A stretch of 64,000 nucleotides of DNA from Nereocystis luetkeana (GCA_031213475.1 JARUPZ010000025.1:8516592-8580591); one strand, 5' to 3'. Shown: positions 34,301-45,347, numbered from the stretch's first letter. The notes: generated from the sequence alone by a model not told the origin. Made by a program: numbers and translations.

Positions 34301-37300
34301 GACGCGGTGTGCTCAGGGTCGCTGCTGTTGGTGTTGTTGTCGGTATCGCCGTTGGTGTCCGTGCCGGTATAGGCGTTATCGGCCCCCCCTTCGTCGCCTT
34401 CACCGCCTCGATGTGCGGCGGAACCGGCAACGGTTGACACGGCCGTATCGGTCGCAACTGGCCTGCCGGTTACATCTTCCGCAACGGTGGTGTCTTCCGT
34501 GACGGCTGTATCTTCCGTAACGGTTGAATCTTCGGTAACGGTTCTGTCTTCCATAACGGTTGTATCTTCCGTCACGGCCGTATCTTCCGTAGCGGACGTA
34601 TTTCCTGTATCGGCTGGAGGCATTTTGCCAGGCGTTTTGTTGGAGAGGGGGGAGGGGGGAAAGTGGTTGGCTGGTCGGTTGGTTTGGCTTCGTTCGTTGC
34701 GAATGGACAGGGGTGGGAGCAGATGGATCGGTCTTCGGTCTTCGTTATCGTTTCTCGCCAACATCTGTGGTCTCAACGACTCATATCAGCTAACAGCTCT
34801 CCCCTGTTCGATGGCTCCTACCAACCCGACGGCTCTCGTCAGTTCAAGTGACGTTACAGCTCAACCGTTCGCGCCCGCTAAACGGCTCATATCAAATCAC
34901 CTCAATGGACCCTTATCCTCTCAATGTCGCCCGCTGGTACCAGCCCGGCGAATCGTACCAGCTCGTCGTCTCCTACCAGCCTAACGGCTCTTCTTAGCTC
35001 AAAGGACCTTATCAACGGTTCACATCAAATCAGCGGATCTTATCACCTTAACGGCTCCTATCCCCCCAGCGGATCCTATCAGCCCGGCGGATGTTACCAC
35101 CTAAACGGTTATCATGGCGCCTATCACTCCAACGCCGACGATCACTCCAACCACCGCTATCAAACCAACGTATCAGCCCAAGGTTAATCACCACCTCAAC
35201 GGCTCTCATCGGCTCCTATCACCCCAACGGCTCCTCTCCACACAACGGTTTTCATCAGTCCGACGCCTTTTACCTACTCAACAGCTTTCATCCGCTCCTG
35301 TCACCCCAACGGGTCCTATCAACGTACCAACTCTTACCAGCACAACTCTTTTATCAGCTACACCACAAATACTACTTCAACAGCCCTCTTTGACTTATAC
35401 CACCCCAACGGCTCTTCTCAGTTTTTATCACCCCACCGGCTCCAATCAACGTAACGTCCCTTGTCAGCTCGACGACTACTACCGTATCAACCGCTCCCAA
35501 AACGGCTATCAACTCAACGGCTCTTGTCAGGTCGACGCTTATTACCCCCTCAACGATTATCATCATGTTCAACAGTTCTGATACTAGCTCTCACCTCCTG
35601 GCCCCTCAGAAATGCTTCAGACGCACCAACGGCTTCAATCAACACAAGGGTTAATACCAGCCCGACGGCTATTACCACCTCAACGGCTCGCATCAGTCCC
35701 AACGGCTATTCCGTCAGCTCTCACCTCCTGGCCCATCAGAAGCGTTTCCGGCGCTCCGACGACTCCTATCAACACGACAGCTACTACCATCCGGACGGCC
35801 ACCACCTACTCAATGGGCCTCATCCGCCGCAACGGCTCTGCTATCCGCCTCTCACCTCCTGGACCCCCAGGGGCATTTCTGACGCCCGCAAGACTAAAAA
35901 CTGTGGAGGCGGTGGTGGGGGGAAGGGCCGGGGGGGCAAAGCCATCCCCAGCCCTAGCGATGAAGTGTGTGAACGACTTGTACGTGCTGGGATCCAGCGC
36001 TCCCCCCCTGCGTCGTGACCGCCGCGACCCCGGTCTCCGCCTTTCCTCTAACGCCTCCGAAGCCGAGTAGAACGGGGATGATGCCCCACGTCCCCCTACC
36101 CTCCTCCCCCTCCCCCTCCCTCTCTCGCCGGAGAGACCGATGTCGCCATCCCGATCGTCGCCGAAAGCAGCTGCGCGGTGAAATGCGAGGGAGCCTGCTG
36201 CGGAAAGGAGAGGGGAGGTGAGAAGGGGAGGGGGGAGAGGAGGAGAAGGAAGGAGAGGGTGAGGGAGAGGGAGAGGGGGAGGGGGGGGAAGGAAGGAGGA
36301 GGGGCACGTAGAGGTGAAGAAGGAAACGGGGAGGAAGATGGGAGAAGGCGAAGGGGGGGCGGTTAAAGGGGAGGAAATTAGGAGTTCGAGAGGCGAGAGG
36401 GGATAGAGTACACCGCGCAGGCGAATAGCGAATGAGGAGAGGGGGGGAAGGAAGGGGAGGGATACGTAGAGGTGGAGACGGAAACGGGGACGAAGATGGG
36501 AGAAGGCGAGGGGGGGAAGTAAAGGGGAGGAAGTTGGGAGGCCGGGAGGCGGGTGGGGGAGGTGATACAGTACACCGCGCAGGCGGAAAGCGAACGAGGA
36601 GAGGCGGGCGAGTGTAAGGTTGCGGTTGTAAACGGGTTCATTAACCGGTCTGCGCTTTCCCAAACTGAAAAAAAAGCGGAAGGGTCATTCAGCCACGCGC
36701 GAAGCAAACAGAGGAGTTCTTCGATTTCCATCATATTCTGCCAGGGCTGTATATACATAACACAGTATCGCTGGCACAAGTGTTCGATACAGCATTCTAC
36801 TAAGCACCTAGCCCCCTCTCGTTAGCACACGCATAGGGTGCAACGTTGGATACTACAGCAATATTATGTCAGACGCTTTACAGGTGGCCGGGACTCCCCC
36901 CCCCCACACACAATTTGGGGGTGCAAAAAAACTCGGGGAAACACTGAACAATGTGCAGTAGCACACAATTACAAGCGCCGAGATGAGAGGCTGGTCCACA
37001 CCCTGTGGGGTCTAGGTTTGCTTCATTGAGCAACGTCTCGACAAGGGATGATTTACGCCCACGATGTGGAAGGGGAGGGTCCCGGCTACCTGTGTTGGCC
37101 CCGGGTAGTATTCCAACCCTCACCTGCAGAATCCTGGTCTCCCGTCCTAGAGTCCGGCGCCCTCATCCCCCCAAAGAGACGAAGCCACCGGCTCCACCGA
37201 CCTGGCCCGCCGCCCCCCCCTCCCTCAACACCACCATCACCGCCATCACCGCCGGCGCCGTTGCTTCTGTTGTCGACACGGTAGTCGGTCGGCACCCCCC

Positions 37301-38591
37301 GGTTGCTCTCCGCCGCTTCCGCCTCCCCCACCGCGGCTTCGAGGGCACTTCGCCGCCGCTGCTGCGCCCCGGCGGAAGCGTGGTAGCAATTCGACGAACG
37401 TTCGGCGACAATTTTTGGTAAGGGCTCGATGAGTGTCGGGGAATTAGCGTTTCGGAAGTCATCCGGTAAGATTCCGGTAAACAATCGGCAAGACTTTGGT
37501 AGGCGTTCGGTGCGTCATCCGTAAACCTAGCTCTTAACCCTGACAACAAAAAATCCCAAACCCAACAAGCAACACCAATGCCACCACCTAGAAGAACACC
37601 AACACGACAACACCAACCAAAAAAAGCGACCAATGCTGTGTTGAGCAGGGTATATGTACACCCTATTACGGGGGACCATAGTAAATAGGACCAAATATTG
37701 TCGGTAAAAATGGGGAAATATATAGGTTTTTGTATTCACCGTAGGTCCTATTCAATATGGTCCCCCCGTAATAGGGTATTCGCATACCAAACCTAACCTT
37801 TGTAGTAAACATATATCCTTGGAATTGTCATATTATTATTTCTCCGCGACATCTGGGGGGGGGGGGCTCCACTGGCGTGGTACGAGAGCCGAGGCACCGG
37901 TCGCTGCTCCTCGTTCCCTATCGTACTGCCAGTACCCGGGAGCCCCCCCCCCCCAGCCGACTGGCCGGGGCCTCAGCACACGCAGTCTCGATCGACCGAA
38001 GCCCCAAACGGTAGAAAACCATTGACACACCCCAACTCCGAGGTCGCGTCCATACTACGGTGTTTGGCCCCATACGGTACCCTGGCCGCTAAGTATGTTG
38101 GTCATACCCGGGTACCAAACATAACTATGCTAGTCACAACCGGGTAGATACCCGGGTAAACGCGGGTATATCCGGATACGAAAGGCAATTACGTTGGTCA
38201 TGCATGGGTAAATACCCGGGTAGATACCTGGGAATACCCGGTTATATGCCCGGAAATACCTGGGTACCAACCCTAATGTTGTTTTTCACACCCGGGTAGA
38301 TACCCGGTATATTACCCGGATACATCCAGCGTGCATACCCTACAAACAGCACCCTTGATAAACACTTACGCTTGGCCTGCTGGAGACAGTGAGCTCGAAG
38401 TCCCAGAACAGTCCGTCATGCTCTGGCTGTCGGGTCTCCTCTAGATCTTCCTCATCCGCGAATCGTCGCCGCCGTAGGTCTTCGCTCGTCAACGAACGGT
38501 CGAGCGAAACACTTCCATCAATGTCGTCAACCGCCTCATCTAGATACAAACCCCTCGCTAGATAGAGGGAGCGGAGGAATGCGAGGGTTAC
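30471..38591 (-). CDS. RING-H2 protein gene, probable E3 ubiquitin ligase (six exons seen, 5' end missing)
   Basis: Exons on the minus strand are 38591-38370, 37493-37124, 36197-35856, 34613-33498, 33133-32938 and 31395-30471. They total 3171 nt, that is 1056 codons plus stop. Junction phases are 0, 1, 1, 1 and 2, and every join keeps the frame with GT donors and AG acceptors. The RING-H2 domain lies in exon 5 and closes across the exon 5/6 junction (CPCC|RQDL). It starts with CPVC, has TCGHAFHGKC in the middle and ends CPCCR, so all eight zinc ligands are present. The rest is low complexity: an acidic and Gly-rich N-terminal part, Thr/Glu repeats, Ala/Thr tracts, and Gln/His and Ser/Arg tracts after the RING. 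RING-H2 domains of this type recruit E2 enzymes; no substrate or location can be inferred, and no membrane segment is visible. The first visible exon has no start codon, so at least one 5' exon is unidentified. The RING and the exon 4-6 joins are strong; exons 1-2 are weaker. Confidence 0.8.
31485..31650. repeat. GGGTC/GACCC inverted pentamer element
   Basis: CTGCTCACGGGTCAGGTCAA, GGCCGGGTCGGACCCGACCC and a closing CATGACCCGCGAAGAGTCCT give a long imperfect hairpin just upstream of RING exon 6. Confidence 0.6.
32938..33133 (-). CDS. RING-H2 gene, fifth exon (RING domain)
   Basis: The acceptor AAAAAG|GTTGG restores the phase left by exon 4 (G|GT, Gly). The more obvious TTTGCAG site 33 nt downstream would shift the frame relative to exon 4. 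The donor is TGCTGCAG|GTGAGA, phase 2. It encodes seven complete ligand positions of a RING-H2 finger in the order CPVC, C-G-H, H, C, and the CPCC end; the following Arg codon is completed in exon 6. Confidence 0.9.
33498..34613 (-). CDS. RING-H2 gene, fourth exon (Thr/Glu repeats, Ala-rich)
   Basis: The acceptor is CCTCCAG|CC after a C/T-rich tract (an ACAG acceptor 8 nt downstream would keep the same phase). The donor is CTTCCG|GTAAGTAAG, phase 1. The 371 or so codons open with TEDTAVTEDTTV-type repeats, continue through Pro/Thr-rich sequence, and end in long Ala/Thr and Gly tracts. Poly-Leu and other long open frames across the same bases are shadows of this low-complexity exon. Confidence 0.7.
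34750..35835 (+). repeat. degenerate tandem array in RING intron 3
   Basis: About 45 imperfect units of 21-24 bp (CCAACGGCTCCTATCACCCC). The plus strand reads as a repetitive peptide (SYQPGGCYHLNGYHG). It lies wholly within intron 3 of the minus-strand RING gene. Units near 35.59 and 35.72 kb also contain copies of the exon 3 donor region. Confidence 0.7.
35856..36197 (-). CDS. RING-H2 gene, third exon
   Basis: A long pyrimidine tract ends at CTTTCCGCAG, giving an acceptor at 36198 (or 3 nt further, same phase). The donor is CCAGGAG|GTGAGA. Phase is 1 in and 1 out. It encodes SLAFHRAAAFGDDRDGDIGL, an Arg/Gly-rich stretch, then DPSTYKSFTHFIARAGDGF. The intron that follows carries two further tandem copies of the donor region (see findings). 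Confidence 0.65.
36205..36610 (+). repeat. purine-rich tract with a direct duplication of about 165 bp
   Basis: GGAAGGAAGG...CACGTAGAGGTGAAG through AGAGTACACCGCGCAGGCGA (36290-36425) is repeated as TACGTAGAGGTGGAG through CAGTACACCGCGCAGGCGGA (36460-36585). On the minus strand this is the long pyrimidine tract before RING exon 3. Confidence 0.75.
37124..37493 (-). CDS. RING-H2 gene, second exon
   Basis: The chosen frame starts at CCAAAG|TCTTGCC (phase 0) and ends at a strong TCTGCAG|GTGAGG donor (phase 1). It contains PLPKIVAERSSNCYHASAG and a broken Gly-rich run (GGDGGDGGVEGGGGGG). The acceptor has a poor pyrimidine tract; an alternative in the same phase is CATCGAG|CCC near 37430. A TGA just upstream excludes a longer exon in this frame. 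Confidence 0.55.
37666..37771. mobile_element. element B copy
   Basis: CCC-TA-TTACGGGGGACC ... GGTCCCCCCGTAA-TA-GGG; TA duplication intact. In intron 1 of the RING gene. Confidence 0.75.
38090..38335 (+). repeat. TACCCGGGTA-rich region
   Basis: At least twelve copies of TACCCGGGTA or one-base variants, e.g. GGTAGATACCCGGGTAAACG at 38144. Similar to element G and to TACCTGGTA with an expanded core. Confidence 0.6.
38370..38591 (-). CDS. RING-H2 gene, first visible exon
   Basis: The exon starts after an ATCAG acceptor and ends at an AAGC|GTAAGT donor (phase 0). Its 74 codons begin VTLAFLRSLYLARGLYLDEAVDD and are acidic (DLRRRRFADEEDLEE). No methionine start is present. The open frame continues upstream into the CAGACAGG microsatellite, so the exact 5' boundary is uncertain. 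Confidence 0.6.
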
Positions 38592-38654
38592 CTGATGATC
38601 GGATTGGTCGGGTATGTTCAACCAATAGGAGATAGGAGGTGGGGGGGGCGAGGG

Positions 38655-38820
38655 GGGCGTAACACAGACAGGAAGACAGACAGACAGACAGACAGGCAGA
38701 CAGACAGGCAGACAGACAAGGCACACAGGCAGGCAAACAAACACACAGGCAGGCAGACAGGCAAGGCAGACGGACAGACAGACGAGGCAAACAGGCAGAG
38801 ACAGACACAGACAGACAAGA
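38655..38820 (+). repeat. CAGACAGG microsatellite
   Basis: CAGACAGACAGACAGGCAGA repeated with variants. The Cys/Leu/Val-rich minus-strand frame over it is not a gene. Confidence 0.9.
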
Positions 38821-38924
38821 AAAACCAAAGTCAGGGCCTTTGTTCGATGAGATTATAGGGTCGGTGACTGTTCGATTTTTTTCTTCGTCGGGGAGAGGGG
38901 GCGGGGGGATACTCTATGGAGAGA

Positions 38925-39190
38925 TGTACTCGATATCATGGACGGTCGAGGTCGTATGACCATAGGTCGGGGGGGGGGGGGGGGTACTCATTATCACGCA
39001 TGGCCGAAGTCGTATGACCATAGACCCTCGCATCCCTACAATGCCGGGACGGGGCACGTCGGGTTTTCACCGACCAGGCAGCAATCTTGCTTGCACCAAG
39101 CGCGAAGCGAAACATGAGGTGTTGAGCGAGTCGCATGAAGGGTGAGCTGCATCCTACTAAGAACCGCTAGTGAGGTGGGCTTGGATATTG
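38925..39190 (-). repeat. D repeat, minus-strand copy
   Basis: Reverse orientation: G15 run, ATCACGCATGGCCGAAGTCG, TTTTCACCGACCAGGCAGC and GGTGAGCTGCATCCTACTAA. Confidence 0.6.
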
Positions 39191-40198
39191 GTCGGCATGT
39201 GAGATCATACCTGGTACCTGGTATATAGATACTATTAATAGCACATGGATATCCGACGGATGCCCCCCCCCCCCCCCGCAGCCCCCTCCCCATATATAGT
39301 TTCCTTCTCCCCCGGTTGACCCTAAATCGTGTGTATTGCCGACCCTCGATTCCCGGTTGCTTGCAACGTATTCGATCATCTGCCTGCACTTTTCATCCGT
39401 ATCACAATACTGCTGTTCATCTTCGGTCGTGGGTACTGTGTACTGCTGTACCAGGTACCTGGGCATACCAGTACACATGCCATCGACACTACTGCGGTAC
39501 CACACCAGGTAGAGGGTACTTCGAAGTATACGATTTGGCGTCCGGGGCGTGGTGCGCTGCGTGGAGGTTGTGGCGTCGCCCCCGCACCACGAGCCGGAGG
39601 CGAGGTGTAGCCCCTCACAGGGGACAACCACAAAAAGCGAATTTTTGGGAAAAATTGCGTAAAAAAATCCCAAAAATATGCGTCGCCGCGCCCTGTGTCC
39701 TCCGGAATATCAGCGAAAAAGGCCTTCCATGCGTTCACGAGCCGTTTCTATCACGGGGTTACTCCTTCAAGAGTTTTCCCTCGTAAAAATCGTTGAACAA
39801 CCACCTTTTCCGAAAACATATGCGAGCTTTCGAAAGTTGTTTTTTGTTTCATCCTCGGACATAGGAAAACGTGTTAAATTTGCTTTCATTCCCAAACCAA
39901 GGAAAGCCCCGAAAGCGATTCGCAATGAAACTGCCGAAAAGGTAACCGAAAAAGACAAAACAAAACAATCAAACTGCGCCTGCGGCGAAAACATGTCCAC
40001 TTCTTTTAAGCAGACACATTTTTTTTCCCCGACATGGGCAAAATCAGAGATCCGCACAAATACCAAAAAGCCGCTACGGCGAAAAGCAGGTGCAGAGCTC
40101 CAAAACGGACGTGGGGCAAGCCGCACATGACCGTTTCTTATGGTGGGCTGAGCGGAATTCTGACCAGCACGGTGCGCCAGCCCAGCATTTCACAACTT

Positions 40199-40298
40199 TA
40201 CCCTTTAAGGACTGCAGTCCCGTATTGGGGACAAACCACTTGGAATTGGACTGGTTCGTCCCCAAATTGGGACTGCTGTTCTACTAATAAAGGGGTTA
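40199..40298. mobile_element. element A copy with a TA-CTAATA micro-insertion
   Basis: The right terminus reads GTTCTA-CTAATA-AAGGGGTT instead of GTTCTAAAGGGGTT (insert 40284-40289), the same hexamer after a TA as at 4433. Confidence 0.65.
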
Positions 40299-40583
40299 CA
40301 ACCCTGCTCGTACCCGACTAAGTACGCATATTATTCTATGGACTCCCCTCCTGCTCATATTATGGTCCCTCTGTTGACCCCGGGCCATGCATGTGTATCC
40401 CCGATCCCCGGGGATTCTACGCAGCAAAGTCTTGGTCTGTGCACGCACGTCTGGTGGCCGTGCTGTCCTGTCGCGATTTTTTCTGTCGGACTATACATGG
40501 CGGTTAAAAAAAAGTCGACTTTGTGTGACGTAATGACGTAGTCGTCTTTCTTCTTTTTTAGTTCCCTACATACAGCAGTAGTA

Positions 40584-40694
40584 ATACGGGGGACCATAGT
40601 GAATAGGACCAAATATTGTAAATAAAAATACGTAAATATATAGGTTTTCGTGTAGACCATAGGTCCTATTAACTACCAGGGTATGGTCCCCCGT
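40584..40694. mobile_element. element B copy with an internal CCAGGGTA insertion
   Basis: The right arm reads TTAACTA-CCAGGGTA-TGGTCCCCC; removing the 8 bp (40676-40683) restores the palindrome. Confidence 0.7.
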
Positions 40695-41235
40695 AGTAGT
40701 TGTTGTTCAGCACCAGCTGATGCAGCAGCCCGGTCATGTTGTGGTTCTCTGAACGATATCCACATAACTCAGGGCGGAAACGCGAGGACCGTTTGGCTCT
40801 GTCCATACTTCGTAACATGTACACGGCTCTTAAATTTTCCGGCCAGAGTGCACCTAAGATACCAAAAACCTGAAAAGCAAAACAAAAACGAAAACCACAG
40901 AACCTTGCTGCTGCTGCTGCTGCTACCCCTGCTGTGCCTTGAGATGAATCGAAGCTTACGAATTCTACCCTTTATCTCGGACCAAGTACATGCTTGCCCT
41001 CTCATAGGAACGAGTCATATAAGCGCTCAACGCTACATTTCCAGCGACGAAAAACAGAAAAAAGGAGCGGCTATACTGAAGTTAGTGAGGGACACCTATA
41101 TCCATCAAAACAAAACACCTCGCCTGTTATCCCGGTTTCTCATTAGAGTTTATGATCATCAATACGTTGAAGGCTGGCACTGCTGTTGTTGGCTTACTAT
41201 ATGCCAGGTATTAATAGCACATACCGTATACGACG

Positions 41236-41412
41236 GTATATATCACACCCCCGGTGGTAAATTTCGAGGCTCTGAAAACCTTCTCACCCGGTGTGTTATA
41301 CTCGGGGGGTGTGATATACAGCGTACCCCGGCGATACGTAGAGTGGGTGATACATTTGAGATTTGACCGAGTGTATCACCCGGGTGTTGTTCACTAGGGG
41401 GGGTGTGATATA
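41236..41412. mobile_element. inverted-repeat element with TATATCACACCCCC ends
   Basis: GGTATATATCACACCCCCGG at the left and GGGGGGGTGTGATATAAG at the right, with internal copies of the same motif and GGGTGATACATTTGAG ... GAGTGTATCACCCGGG. A short relative is at 59.56-59.60 kb. Confidence 0.45.
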
Positions 41413-41548
41413 AGTACAGCAGTGGTTGCAAAGGACTTTGATTGCCACACTCTACGTAAGCAGGTAGGGGTGTGATGAAAGGTGTGTGATACCAGGTACC
41501 GGTGGCAGATACTATTAATACTATAAATAGTGGTTGGAGGTTTTGCCG

Positions 41549-41863
41549 CTACACTGCAGGAAGGCGGAAAGGGGTGTGGTAGCAGCGGTTAGGCCTTTTG
41601 CTTCCAACTTGCACATCTGTCGTGGGGGGCTCAGCAGCAGATGCCGCGCCTGGCTCGTCTAGGGGCTCTGCTATGGGAACCTTGGTGGCAGACGCTTGCG
41701 CAGGCTTGTCGGTAGCAGCAGTCGCTGGCGCCGAAGAAGAGTTTTGCCCACTGAGATGGGTCACTCGTTCGCAAGGATTTTTGCACCTATTCCACCTCCA
41801 AGTTGCTGGTCTCCCTAATATGCTGTGGTACACTCGCACACCAGGTACTGCGCGCTTACTCAC
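41549..41863 (-). pseudogene. unassigned minus-strand frame, possibly a transposase tail
   Basis: Reads WRWNRCKNPCERVTHLSGQ, then SSSAPATAATDKPAQASATK and PTTDVQVGSKRPNRCYHT, then a stop. The paired Cys and basic residues recall C-terminal zinc-binding ends of transposases, but I cannot assign it. Confidence 0.2.
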
Positions 41864-42629
41864 GCTACGGTATCACCCAGGTGACATCTGTGGAGATGTC
41901 ATGCCTCATATTCAGCATGACACCGCAGGGGGGATGTGGCATACATACAACGCACCCCGGGTGATGAAACCCACATCGGGTGATAAAATTGGGTGGTTGT
42001 TTTGGGACTTCTCTTATTCCATCGCCCGTGTGGTATTCTCTGGGGATGTGGTACACGAGTACCGTATAGTGTGATACACACATGTACACACCGTCGTATA
42101 CGGGTATCTATTACTACCTGGTACCTGGTATGTACCAGTACAGGTGTGCCCCGGTACACACATACCAGGTACTTGTTTCTTGTTGGCGGGCCCATACTCT
42201 ATTACATATTAATAGTACAGCAGTATCAATAGTATCATGCAAAATGCAAATCTGAAGAAAAAAAAAACGCTTTCGGTAATTTCGTCCATAATAAATGCCA
42301 ACGCACTGGTTTTGTTTTTCATTTTGACACTCGAGACTGCTTGAGGAGGAGTGCACAATAAAAAGGTCGTTTCCTCTTTTTTGTCGAGCACCCTCGGATC
42401 TACTCGTGCAAAGCATCATCAGGAGAGTAGATCTACAGCAACATACAGCATTAGATCTACGAGCACGACGTCCTTGGAACACAGCTATGTGCGTACCTGC
42501 ACATGCACAGCAGTAGTCCAGTCCGCTCACAGGACAAAAATAATCTCCATGTTGTTACAAGGGGACTGCTGCTATTTAGCACATTATTATTTTCATCGCT
42601 TATACTCCCATAGGAGGTTTTACCCTCAG

Positions 42630-42845
42630 CGATCTTCTTTTTTTTTCTTCTTTTTTTTGCTCATCCCATTCATTATCTTCGCACATCTTCTTCTCTCTCT
42701 CCTTCCAACTCGTAACTCAGATCCGGGGTCCCATAGCAGGCTCTTCTCCCCCCTTCCCGCTACGGTACGTGCCTTCATTTTTATCGCGAGAAGATTTCAG
42801 CCTTTTCTTCCCTCGTCGACTCGCATCGAATTGTGCCTACCCCCC
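42630..42845 (-). mobile_element. SINE copy, minus strand
   Basis: A T-rich tail at 42638-42658 is followed by the same body as 16150-16340 with only a few differences, ending at TTGTGCCTACCC. Truncated before the tRNA-like head. Confidence 0.7.
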
Positions 42846-42879
42846 CTTGACCCTTGGGACTAGCCGTGGTCACAGGTTT

Positions 42880-43025
42880 CGTTCGTCCCTTCTTCCCCCC
42901 GGGGGGTGCGTTCCTTCATTTTTAAATTTTTATCGCACAGAAGGTTCAGCATCCCCACTGCTCGTCGATTTTCATCGAATGTTGCTACTAATAACCCATG
43001 ATCTCGCGCTTTCCGCTAATCCCTT
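42880..43025 (-). repeat. diverged SINE-like fragment
   Basis: CCTTCATTTTTAAATTTTTATCGCACAGAAGGTTCAGC resembles the minus-strand SINE core (CTTCATTTTTATCGCGAGAAG). It is followed by CTGCTCGTCGATTTTCATCG. Similarity is partial. Confidence 0.35.
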
Positions 43026-43375
43026 TTACAACAACATCTGAGGACCAACGGACCAACGGGTAGGGGGTGGACCGTAACTGGATTAAGTCCGGCGGGAAGG
43101 CCTCATAGCCTCGGTTTTTGTTAGTGGGTGAGCTCGCGCAAGCCCCACACTACCCGGGAGATATGACTCCCGTGTGGCTATCTCCACCGCATCTGCTCCT
43201 CTCGGGGGTTAGGTCAGGTCGGGTCAACGTGCCCAAGCGCCAGTAGTAACAGCAGCCTGTGCTGATGCTGCAACGGGAGCTATAGGTTAAATTGACACAC
43301 GACACGGGAACGTGGAAGTGTGGTTTATTTTTACCGATCGGCCGGAGGATTGAAAAAAAAAGAAAAGAAAAAAGT

Positions 43376-43450
43376 ACCTTTTGGGGTACAAACCAGACTA
43401 ATTCTAAGTAGTTTGTCCCCAAACCGGGACTGGAGTCTTAATTAACCCTT
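43376..43450. mobile_element. element A, 5'-truncated copy
   Basis: Starts in the loop side of the left arm (TTGGGGTACAAACC) and keeps the right arm (CAAACCGGGACTGGAGTC). Confidence 0.55.
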
Positions 43451-43487
43451 TTACTCGTAGGAAAAAGTCTGTACTCGTACGAACAAG

Positions 43488-43550
43488 GATGCACTGATGC
43501 ACTCGGTGAGACTCGAACCCACGAAGTTGATCGTAGTAGGCACGGGGACC
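43488..43550 (-). repeat. tRNA-like repeat head
   Basis: On the minus strand CGTGCCTACTACGATCAACT is followed by TCGTGGGTTCGAGTCTCACC, matching 8215-8265. B-box-like T-arm, no complete cloverleaf. Confidence 0.4.
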
Positions 43551-44324
43551 ACCTACGATACCATTAATAATTAATGAGTCACCGGGGATTGGTGTGTGGT
43601 GTGTGGTGGTATGGTGGTGAATATCGGTAGATGGCACTATAATAGTAATACTTAATAGTTAACGTCAGCAGAGCTGAGAAAAATACAAAAACATTCTAAA
43701 GTCGACCCCCGTAGGGTCAAAAACAAAAAGGTAACACCACGCAGGTCACCACCACAGCACAAAGACAGGTGCAACAGGTGCAATTGCCCGGGAAATACTA
43801 TTAATATTAATATTAATAGTAGGCATCGATCGCCACATGCCAGAGGGTATCCATTCGCCAGGTCTATTATACCACTGCTGTCACTGCCGGAGATACGAGC
43901 ACCTCTCGTCATTCCCTGCCAAGAGGATCACAAGCAGCGCATGGGCAGTCGACAAATAGCAGCAGCAGCTGGCAGTATATCCCCCTGGTCCCTGGTGCCA
44001 GCAGATACCTTCCCCCCGTGTGGCCGAACCGAGCTCAACATACCAGGTATTAACAATCATCGTTGCTGATACCCGGTGGGTATGGGTGTCATTATTTGCT
44101 GTCGTTTACGAAGTACCTGGTACCTGGTATGTGGATACGAGCACTTAAACTTGAGATATTTGAAAGTTGAAACCGAATACTCTGTACCAGGTAATTGAAT
44201 ATTAGCAGTCCAGACTATATAGGGTGAAGTATAGAAACGTGGTACATAAAACAGGGGTTAGGGTTATAAGGTTCAGGGAAATTGTTTCACGTACCTGGTA
44301 CGTGAAAATCTAAAAAATCTCAGG

Positions 44325-44660
44325 GCCTTCCCCGGGATTGTACGGGATTATCCCGTGGTCCCATGTAACATGCTAAATACCGTATCCCGTATCTGTAGTC
44401 CCTCGAAAAAAGCGAAGCCCCATATACCGCACAAATCCCACGGAAATACTCAAAAGCCTGTTGCTGTACAAACAAATCCCGCGGTACTGCTGTTGATATC
44501 CCGAATCCGTGAATATACGTAGTAACTAGGGACCAGCAGCTAATCCCGTCGAGTCCCATCATGGCCGCATCCCGTCCCGGAGAGTACCGCGGTAACCGGA
44601 TCCCGGATAAAACAAATTTGTTCAGTGCCGTGGTTGCCATATGTATCCCGTGCGAACAAC
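44325..44660. repeat. ATCCCG-rich repeat region
   Basis: At least 14 occurrences of ATCCCG/CGGGAT, such as CGGGATTGTACGGGATTATC then CCGTGG. No coding signal. Confidence 0.4.
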
Positions 44661-45273
44661 ACGCTGAGATCGCGTCCGGCGAACCGGTCTCAGGGAAGGA
44701 CGTGGAAAATCTGACCTTGTGACGTAATGAATCCTGGCCGCCGATCCTTTTATCCTTTCGAAAAAAATCGTATCATAGCATACGCAGACTCTAATAAAAT
44801 GCGTCGCAGACAAGTGGCCGTTGGGCCACCTAACGGTTAGGAAGCAACAGGCCATGGAAGCACACCTAGCGTGCTGTGATCGACGAGCGCCCCCTCGTGT
44901 CCTCAAGGAACAAAAGGCGGCGCCGCCGTGGGCGATCGATGGCGCTCACGGCGGGGTGTTGCAGTTGGGCTTCGTCGCAAGAAACCCAGAAAATATACGA
45001 GCGTAAAAAAAATAAAATTCGTTCAAAAACAGAACCTTGACGAAAAACAGAATCAAGTGGATCGATGATTCGATCGATTTGACTTGATTTCACTATCAAA
45101 CAAAAAGTGATACTTTACGGATTGAAAATGCCACCGGAATATCGTGGGATGGATGAACAATGCGCACGAAAAAAAAAATGACTTCGTCCACTGTGTGTCG
45201 GCGGTCGAAGGGCGCTCTCTATCCTATCTGACCCGATCAACAGCGGGCAGCAGTCTGCCGCGAGAGCTACGTG

Positions 45274-45347
45274 CGACAACCGAGGGGGGACTCACCAGCA
45301 ACACCACTCCGAAGCTCAGGATGCTGGTCAGGCTTGTCGTGCTCATG
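45274..45347 (-). CDS. possible signal-peptide first exon
   Basis: On the minus strand an ATG starts MSTTSLTSILSFGVVLL and meets a TTGCTG|GTGAGT donor. Read through, the frame continues for about 23 codons to a TAG. No downstream exon is recognised; listed only because start, hydrophobic core and donor coincide. Confidence 0.2.

Larger units (their letters stand above)
39195..41235. other. no supported gene
   Basis: A plus frame at 39678-40130 (KPRKAPKAIRNETAEKVTEK) and a minus frame over the same bases are both long in a low-GC stretch. No splice signals or family identify either. Confidence 0.35.

Noticed and set aside
38340..38828. Cys/Leu/Val-rich 162-residue protein
   Set aside because: Its first half is the CAGACAGG microsatellite; only the part from 38591 down is kept as a RING exon.
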